Assembly (NCBI GenBank): GCA_003313425.1
Contig: NHZP01000017.1
Location: forward strand, 992,001 to 1,056,000
DNA from: Pseudopyrenochaeta lycopersici
Taxonomy: Eukaryota > Ascomycota > Dothideomycetes > Pleosporales > Pseudopyrenochaetaceae
Reading direction: 5' to 3'
Length of the DNA: 64,000 nucleotides
Numbering within the stretch: the stretch's first letter is position 1; each line of letters begins with the position of its first letter. This document shows positions 57,408-64,000 of the stretch, in pieces. The translations under genes and the position numbers were made by a program. The notes beneath the pieces are model-generated. The model did not search any database and had not been told where the DNA came from. It worked only from the letters and a program-made list of their open reading frames with translations.

Positions 57408-58946
57408 TTAAACATTCTCCGTAAATCGCGAACTTCGCGATCCGTCTGCCGAGGGAAGACTTCTTCCGAGAGTACCTCGGGCTGGAAAGTCGGGATTGGG
57501 AGACTGTGGTGGGCTTAGGTATGGGCGGTTTGTCCCAAACGGAGGCTCGTCGTCTGGGTGACGTATGATTGGAGTTCTTGCGGGACTTGGTCTGAAGTTC
57601 ATAGGTCCTGAAGCACGTGAATTGGATGTGTCACCAATCTCCTTGCCAAATTCTTTCAAGATACCCGGGCCACCATAAATGCCCTGGTCATCTTGATAAA
57701 ACGAAGACCCAGACATGGTACCTCCACGCGAAAACTGGTCTGAAGTCATGCCCTCACTGAAGGCAGAAGGGAGTTTACGTCCTGATACCCTCTGGAAGCT
57801 CCGCTCTCCACCACTGGTACTTGTATCCGCTGTTGACTTGGACATTCCAGAAAAGCGGTTTAGGAAAGCCGAGGGTATGAGGCTGTTGCTCGGCGGTGCT
57901 TGTCTCATGGGTTGGTCAACGTCGGTGTTGTCGTCGCCGGTGAGTTGGAGGGCACCTCCGCGCCTACGCTTGTGACGTCGGATGAGAAGCAGTATTATGG
58001 CCAAGATAAGTGCAGCCCCAGCAAGGCTACCAACTATGCTGCCGACAACTTGCGGTGTCTCAAGGGGCGTGGAGCTGCTATCAGCCTCGGCAGCGGACCC
58101 TGTTGCTGGCGTAGAAGGGGCGGCAGTATTTCCTGGCCCACCGCCGCCTCCAGGATAGGAAGTGACGGCAGCGTCCGAAGCGGTTGCAGTCCTGCCAAAT
58201 AGGGACGATGTTGTTGCCGTTGCGTCAGGCGATGACATAGACCCAGATGGGTCTGAAAGTGCTGAGGTGAACGGTGACGCTGATTGTGTGATACTGTTCA
58301 GCGAGGGAAGCAGTGTTGAGATCAGTGCCGCAGTGCTGGCTACTGTGGAGTTCACATCCGGATTGGCGGCAGAGACGGGTGCTGGAACCACACTGCTTCC
58401 GGCTGCGTTTGTGGGTACAGGCGCCGAAATGGCTGGATTCGGGGTGGCTGCAGCTTCGGCAACAGGAACGCCAGATGGCCATGGATATGGAGGAACAGAG
58501 GGTACGAGCAGATCGCTGGGAAATGGTGGCACGGATGGGACCGACGGGACCGGCGCTATAGTTGGTGTGGCAACTGCAGGTACTGCGGGTACAGAGGGCA
58601 GCGCGGCTACTACTACTGGCACAGAAGGAAGCGTCTCTGCCACAATTGATGGCAGCGAGGGCAGCGAGACTGCTGCGGCTACGGCTGCAGCGGTTGTGGG
58701 CAGAGTCGAGACGGGTTGGACAATAGTCTCCTGTGCAAGGACATTTCCATCGGCATCCACGGTGGCGACAACTTCTACATTGACAGTGACGACTTCGGTA
58801 GCGGCCTGGGCGGCGCGACGGTGGAAGACGCGGTGATCCTTGCCCATGATGGTTCGTTCAATTTGTTCGGCGTCCTGTGCGAGTGCGCGACGAGGGAATC
58901 GCAAACCGGGCTTCGATATCCTACGTGGGGTGGCGACAGTGTCCAT
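57408..58946 (-). CDS. mucin-like single-pass plasma-membrane protein
   Basis: About 512 residues in a single frame, from the ATG at 58946 (the frame extends to a TTG). The ectodomain, residues about 50-300, is Ala/Val/Pro/Ser/Thr-rich with PSVP-type repeats (PSLPSIVAETLPSVP, PSVPSVPPFP), suited to heavy O-glycosylation. One membrane helix (VGSIVGSLAGAALILAIILLLI) near 315-337 is followed by RRHKRRR and a Ser-rich cytoplasmic tail with motifs such as SAFLNRFSG and SRSSRFTENV. This layout resembles Mid2/Wtl-like or Wsc-like cell-wall stress sensors. The start is uncertain: I see no signal peptide at this N-terminus, and an upstream exon may be missing. Confidence 0.75.
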   Translation of the reverse strand: MDTVATPRRISKPGLRFPRRALAQDAEQIERTIMGKDHRVFHRRAAQAATEVVTVNVEVVATVDADGNVLAQETIVQPVSTLPTTAAAVAAAVSLPSLPSIVAETLPSVPVVVAALPSVPAVPAVATPTIAPVPSVPSVPPFPSDLLVPSVPPYPWPSGVPVAEAAATPNPAISAPVPTNAAGSSVVPAPVSAANPDVNSTVASTAALISTLLPSLNSITQSASPFTSALSDPSGSMSSPDATATTSSLFGRTATASDAAVTSYPGGGGGPGNTAAPSTPATGSAAEADSSSTPLETPQVVGSIVGSLAGAALILAIILLLIRRHKRRRGGALQLTGDDNTDVDQPMRQAPPSNSLIPSAFLNRFSGMSKSTADTSTSGGERSFQRVSGRKLPSAFSEGMTSDQFSRGGTMSGSSFYQDDQGIYGGPGILKEFGKEIGDTSNSRASGPMNFRPSPARTPIIRHPDDEPPFGTNRPYLSPPQSPNPDFPARGTLGRSLPSADGSRSSRFTENV

Positions 58947-60856
58947 ATAGATGTGCGGATGGCACAAGGCGGCTTGCGCGCAGAAACGATGGTCTCAAGG
59001 TGTCGGTGGCAATTCCGGAGTGCTGGTAGGACATGTGGGTAAGTGCGGGTAGCAAGTGGGTTTGTTTGGTGTCGCAGACGATGTAAATGAGCGGACGCAA
59101 AGGCGCTGGCCGATGGAAAGTCCAGTCAATGGAACACAGTAGAGCGTGGGGTTGCAAGAGAATGTCGAGAAACGAATGGACACCAGGTTGCTGGCTGGGG
59201 AAGGAGTGGTCTGGCAGGGAAACGATCAGCACGCCAAGCGCATCAGTTTGGCTGATGGCATACACACCTGAAGACGGGTCAACAAGGCAGCATTCGCAGC
59301 GCAAGTTTGGGTCGCCTGCGCGGGTGTGGGCAGAGACAAAAGGCACAATTCCTCGTGCCGCCTGGGATTGTGTCTGCCGTTGGGGCGGGATGGGTGGTGC
59401 AACGGGGTGGGGACGCGGCGACGTGTCGGTGTCGCGCGACGGCGGGTCCAAGGTTCAGCGGGTGCAGAGCTGGCTCTCTTTCCTAGACACTCCCCACCAG
59501 GGCCGGACAGCGCTGGAGAGATGGGTTGACGACGTCGCAGCGGAGTCGTGGTGGAGGGAGGAGTGCACGCCGCGAAAAGAGGCACAGAGGAGCTGGCCAC
59601 GGAAGCCGTTAGGGCGCCCCCGGCTGCGCCTGTTAATTGGCCGCTAAGCGAGATTCGGCCATCAGCCTGGCTGAAAATAGAAGGACCCGCTACTACATAT
59701 AATGATGTGCACGACCCAGAGGGACACGCGCTGCTGTGGCTCCTGAACGGCCTGGAGGCAATTCTGCAAAGTCTGGCGAGCGTAGCAGTCGTTTCCACCC
59801 CAGCAACCGTGTCGTTGTTCTGGCCGTGGTGCTGAGATTGCTTCGTGGGCCCGTGTTTTGTGAGCCATGCGTGTTGAGCAGGGCTGCGATTGCCGCTAGA
59901 CAGGCCAAATGCGCACGTCTTGCCGTCCCGTCCTGCAGAACGATCCCCATTGAAACAGACTCATTGAAACGCATTCGCACACACCCCCAGCCCTCGTTGA
60001 TGACCCACGCTGACAAGTCTCCTCTCCTCGGGTGCCGTGCTCCTGCTACAACATCCTCCCTTGTCGCTCCCTGCATTCCACCACTACACTTTGATCCCTC
60101 CATGGCTGGTCTCGTGTTCCTGGCACCCTGGCGTATTGCCAAGTCCATCCTGGGAACCATGCTCGCTAGGGTGGCCTGCACATCTCCCATCCTAACCACC
60201 ACCGGCTCGTCTTGGAGCACACATTCCCCTTTTCTTAGCCCACGCTCAGAGCATCTGTTCAAGCCATGCTGCGCCTGCAGTATTTCCACACCACGGCGGC
60301 TGAATTTCCCCCATCGTGAGCCAGCAACGCCGCCAAACAGGCCAGCTAACAGAAGCCCCTTGGAACACTCAGCATCTCACCCGCCCCAGCTAGAATTCCC
60401 ATCACGTGCCATCATTGTCCAAACTGTCTTGCACTCTTCATTGCAGTCTCCTTGATGCCTTACTCGGCAGCGTTGCTTTTCCATAACAGTTGTGGTTTGG
60501 CAAGTGAGCGAGCGAAGTATGTTTCCCAAGTGCATATGCAAAACATCAACATGCAAAAATAATGAGTCAAGGTACCAGTCATCCAGGCTATCAGGAATAT
60601 TGATCGTGAGACTGTGTACCTGCATCCGTCTCCCTGTATTGCCGCTCGTGTTCGCGACATGCCTTTTGCGATTTACCCCACATGCTGCGTGGCTGCTGCG
60701 CCCAACTTGCCCCTCCATGTCTCTGCACCTTGAGCCAAGCCCTGCAACTGCGTTTTCCGGTTTTCTTATCCATCAAATATGATATAATTCGCCCTCAACT
60801 CTTCATGGGTGTCGCCAGCTCAGTGATTCTCGCAGCCACTCTCGGCTCGCCAAACA
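58947..60856. other. GC-rich intergenic region
   Basis: About 1.9 kb with long overlapping frames on both strands, as expected from high GC content. None has a recognisable motif or a convincing splice model. A leftward ATG frame at 58926-59039 could hide the missing 5' exon of the mucin-like gene. Confidence 0.4.
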
Positions 60857-63063
60857 ATGACGTCGCCAGCACATCTGGCAGCCTCAGAACAGCTCCACAT
60901 CTCCGCCAATGGCCAGCCACCACCTCTTCCGCCGCGAGAGCCACCTGCAGGTGAAACTCCTCCTCCATACTCGATCATGGCCATGACATCGCAAGACCCG
61001 CGCTCTTCATCCACTCAGTCACTCATCCCGGACCCGGCCTTGCAAGATACCGGCCGCCGACGCCTGCTTCTTATTTTCATCCATGGCTTCATGGGCAATG
61101 AAACGAGTTTCAGAAGCTTTCCAGCCCATGTTCACAACCTTGTGACGATTACACTTGCCGAGACTCATGTAGTGCATACCAAGATATACCCCAGATACAA
61201 ATCTCGAAACACGCTCCAAGTAGCTCGTGATGACTTCTCCAGATGGTCCGATGGCTCTTTACACATTTGGGACTAACGCTAACAACTATCAGGCTGGCTC
61301 CCCACGAAGACCAGTGGACTGATGTCATTCTGCTCGGCCATTCTATGGGCGGTCTTCTCGCCGCGGACGTTGCCCTTGTCTTCCGCCATCGCATCATTGG
61401 AGTGGTCAATTTCGATGTCCCGTTTCTCGGCATGCATCCTGGAATCGTCAAGGCAGGATTAGGAAGCATTTTCAACCCATCGCCGGCACCACAGGATGCA
61501 CCGATGCCTGAACCTGAACCTGGAAAGAAGCCTAGTAGGATAGGCACGCTCTTCAATCCAAAGCCATCAGACCCGAACTACAACCCATCTTTTGCGAATG
61601 ACGTCCAATTACCTGTACGAAAGGGCTGGGAGAATACCCTTCATTGGATGAGCAAGCACTACAAAGACGGTTTGAGACAAGCTACCAAAGGCTTGGTCAA
61701 GTCTCACCTGGAATTCGGCGGAGCTATGGCAGACTACCGAGAACTCAAAGACAGGTACGCAAGAGTGCGAGCCTTAGAAGAGGATGATGAAAAAAAGCGC
61801 GTGTCGAGCTACCCAGGAGCACGCTCCGTCCCCCGGATTCGCTTTGTCAACTACTACACAGCAAGCACGGGAAGGCCAAAGAAGCCCAAATCACCCAAAT
61901 CCCCAACCCCATCACGTCCTGCAAGCCGACAGTCACAAAATAAAGACAGTGACATGGGCAAACCGGCCACAACTTCAGGGCAATTTGGCCATGATTCACC
62001 TCAGCTGCAGCACCGAGACAGCGAAAGAAGCGCTTCCGTCACGTCATCACAACCTGAAATGAAGCACTTACCTCCGGAGCCTATTTTGGATACTCTCCAA
62101 GTGTCGTTCGCGGTACAGGAACACCGTGGCGACAAAATTATACCTGTCAGCCCTCAAGAGCCGCTTTCAGCCACCAGTCCCATACACCCTTTTTCAAGTC
62201 AAAGCATGGCACCTGAGCCAGATAGCCCACCAAATCTACCAGATATCCCTGCTATACCTCAGGAACCACCGTTTGTGGATTTGATGCAATTCTCCGACAA
62301 AGCTCAACGCAAAGCTGCAGAAAAAGAGCATGATCAGGCGCTCAAGGAGTATCACAAAGCGGTCAAAGCACGTAATAAGATAATCAATCAGCGGGACAAG
62401 ATCGAAGAGAAATGGGAAAAGCAGCAAAGGGAACAGAAACAAGCAGACTCGAAACGGGGACAGCCTGCAAGAACACATAGTCAATCAGAGCGAGAACGGC
62501 TCCAGGCAGAGGCGAAACGAATGCAAGCGGAGGCAGAACGGATGCAGGGTGGGCCACAAAATCCACAGGAAAACACGGCATTAGATTCCACTTCAAAGAG
62601 TATAGAAGAAGACTTTGGAGCCTTGCAACTTAAAGATCACAATACCCAGTACCAACGCAATCCTCAAGTTCCATACAACAACTATGACTTCTCACGCAGC
62701 ACGATTCTGTCCCAGGCTCCACCCGATGATCAATCTTCTATTGGAGACTCCAGTTACACACTCAGCACCGTGGACAGTCGAACAAGTCACCAGTCTCCGA
62801 GTCTTGAAAATGAAGCGCCGCCTAAGAAGAAAAAAATGAAGAAGTTCTGCATGCTGCCGCCTAAGGATGGTTCCGGTAATAAAGACCCCACTTGGGTTCG
62901 CGTGCTCATGCAAGACATGGATGAAGTTACAGCACACACGAGCTTGTTCTTCGTGAACGATACATATGAGAGATTAGTTGGGGAAGTGGGTGCTAGGATT
63001 GAAGAATGGGTTAGAGAGGCAGATAGTGTGAGGTTAGTGAGAGAGCTGGAAGGCCCCAGCTAG
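60857..63063 (+). CDS. DUF676 lipase-like alpha/beta hydrolase with coiled-coil region
   Basis: Model: 60857..61245 and 61293..63063, 719 residues. The intron (GTCCGA...TCAG, 47 bp) rebuilds FSRWLAPHEDQWTDVILLGHSMGG. The alpha/beta hydrolase core has the oxyanion HGFMGNE near 76 and the nucleophile Ser147 in GHSMGG, then VNFDVPFLGMHPG. Family DUF676 groups fungal lipase-like or protein-anchoring hydrolases; substrate unknown. The middle is Pro/Ser-rich and disordered. About 350-430 is a strongly charged coiled coil (AQRKAAEKEHDQALKEYHKA, QAEAKRMQAEAERMQ). The last 90 residues have a basic patch (PPKKKKMKKFCMLPPKDG) and a folded end (DEVTAHTSLFFVNDTYERL). A short Pro-rich N-terminus precedes the core. 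Confidence 0.87.
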
Positions 63064-63167
63064 ACTTTTGAGCATTTGTTTTGGACCGGCGCTGGATACC
63101 CTTTGGTTGATAGGATTTTTCAATGACTTATTCTTGATAGATCGACTTCTTTATGTGAGGCAAAACA

Positions 63168-63828
63168 TCATACGGGCACGCCCCAGCCCGCTTTATTCCC
63201 AACATACACAATTCTAACACCCAAGGCCATGGCTGACACTATTAGTACAACCTTGCCTGCCGAAAGGGACCCCTGTTGCATGATGACCCATGCTATTCCT
63301 GGCCCTACCCAAGCAAATACCAGTGTCCCTAGGTGCAAGACAACCGCCTCGCTGCCCCGCACTGCTTGATTGAATTTATCGAGAAAAGGAATGCGCGTTT
63401 GATTACTAGCATTCCAAAAGTTTGCCATGTGTGTGCGGGAGGCGAGTAGGATGGCGGTATTTGCCATGGAGGTCCCTACGAGAACCGTGGATGAGGCAAG
63501 GGAAGGGACAAGGAAAAGCGTGGTCGACGTCAAGAAACTTGCTATCAACTTTGACACATTCAATATCAGTTAGTGTGCACCCACTTTTCACAGATAGGGA
63601 CGGAATGGGTGGACGACGAACGGTCAAAGTTCCACTTGTCTGTGTGGCTCGTGTTTTGTGCAGACGTTGCGCTGCCGTGTTTGACCATTCTGCAGCTTTC
63701 TCGCTCTGCTTCTCGTATTTTTGCAGGCGTGTAATGTTTTGGTATGACAGGTAAAGTCCATATGTCGAAAGCGCAGAGTTCAAGAAAAGTTGAGGAAAGA
63801 ACCATTCGATTGAGATGGAGAATGACAT
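63168..63828 (-). CDS. small four-helix membrane protein
   Basis: Two-exon model: 63828..63592 and 63548..63168, 205 residues, with a 43-bp intron (GTGAAA...AAAG) containing CTAAC. The frame reads across to a TTG further upstream, but the ATG gives a good start. Hydrophobic segments lie near EWFFPQLFLNSALSTYGLYLSY, then after splicing SFLTSTTLFLVPSLASSTVLVGTSMANTA, EAVVLHLGTLVFAWVGPGIAWVIM, and VVLIVSAMALGVRIVYVG. The loop after the first helix is Lys/Glu/Gln-rich. No family recognised with certainty. The nearest neighbour is the DUF676 gene, 104 bp away and convergent. Confidence 0.7.
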
Positions 63829-64000
63829 TGTTTCTGTCAATTTGTGATGAGTGGCAAACTCGCAGAGGAAAGACGTGTGCTTGATGGTTGGGCGGTTTGA
63901 GTTGGTAGGTTAGGTTGGGAGGGAGGGAGGATGTAAAGAGAGATCGACGTCATCGGTCAATTAGCAGGGATATCCCTGTTAGCTCCGCCTAGGGTTACAA
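63829..64000. other. upstream region at the window edge
   Basis: Promoter side of the small membrane protein. Contains purine-rich GGGAGGGAGGGAGG; nothing else is visible before the window ends. Confidence 0.4.

Noticed and set aside
59736..60455. Rightward 239-codon frame in GC-rich DNA
   Set aside because: An overlapping long frame exists on the other strand; composition is Pro/Arg/Ser-rich without a motif, as expected by chance at high GC.

Overview
The window is nuclear DNA of a filamentous ascomycete (Pezizomycotina). A Dothideomycete-like, plant-associated or saprotrophic fungus is a reasonable guess, but class is not proven. The reasons are short GT-AG introns (mostly 43-70 bp, two of 110-124 bp), monocistronic genes on both strands, a laccase, an AA9 lytic polysaccharide monooxygenase with a CBM1, a class II-type peroxidase, a DMATS prenyltransferase and a fungal type I polyketide synthase. 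All gene models were built by hand from splice signals and protein-family motifs, so exon ends are predictions. I saw no rRNA, tRNA, CRISPR array or intact transposon.

Left part (1-25.6 kb) is gene-poor and accessory in character. Isolated genes sit between AT-rich stretches of 1-2 kb. They are a proline-rich protein with a possible C-terminal CaaX box, a small secreted cysteine protein, a polytopic membrane protein, an AAA+ ATPase with a likely GC-AG intron, a laccase with a long N-terminal extension, a secreted beta-helix protein, a short-chain dehydrogenase, an AA9 LPMO and a secreted heme peroxidase. Four secreted proteins, three of them oxidative enzymes, lie within about 13 kb (11.9-25.3 kb), which fits attack on plant cell walls.

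Middle (25.6-36.3 kb) is dense and mostly housekeeping: phosphoserine phosphatase, a second SDR, a very large UDP-sterol-glucosyltransferase-like protein, a small unknown gene, a TMEM205-like protein, a decayed methyltransferase pseudogene and the eEF1A lysine methyltransferase EFM4.

36.4-48.7 kb is a small, partly decayed biosynthetic locus. A polyketide synthase (KS-AT-DH-ER-like-ACP followed by a carnitine O-acyltransferase domain, with no ketoreductase or methyltransferase) is transcribed leftward, and an aromatic prenyltransferase of the DMATS family is transcribed rightward. Between them lies the relic of a DHA2-type MFS exporter with many stops. The PKS carries an in-frame TGA in its acyltransferase domain that would be removed if a 48-nt GT-AG intron is spliced there. 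This locus is the most unusual part of the window.

Right part (48.7-64 kb) is conserved: an F-box-like protein, a HAPSTR1/C16orf72-like protein, a small DUF4536 protein visible only after splicing, the AP-3 mu subunit, a small membrane protein, a LURP-one-related protein, a mucin-like single-pass membrane protein, a DUF676 lipase-like protein and a small membrane protein.
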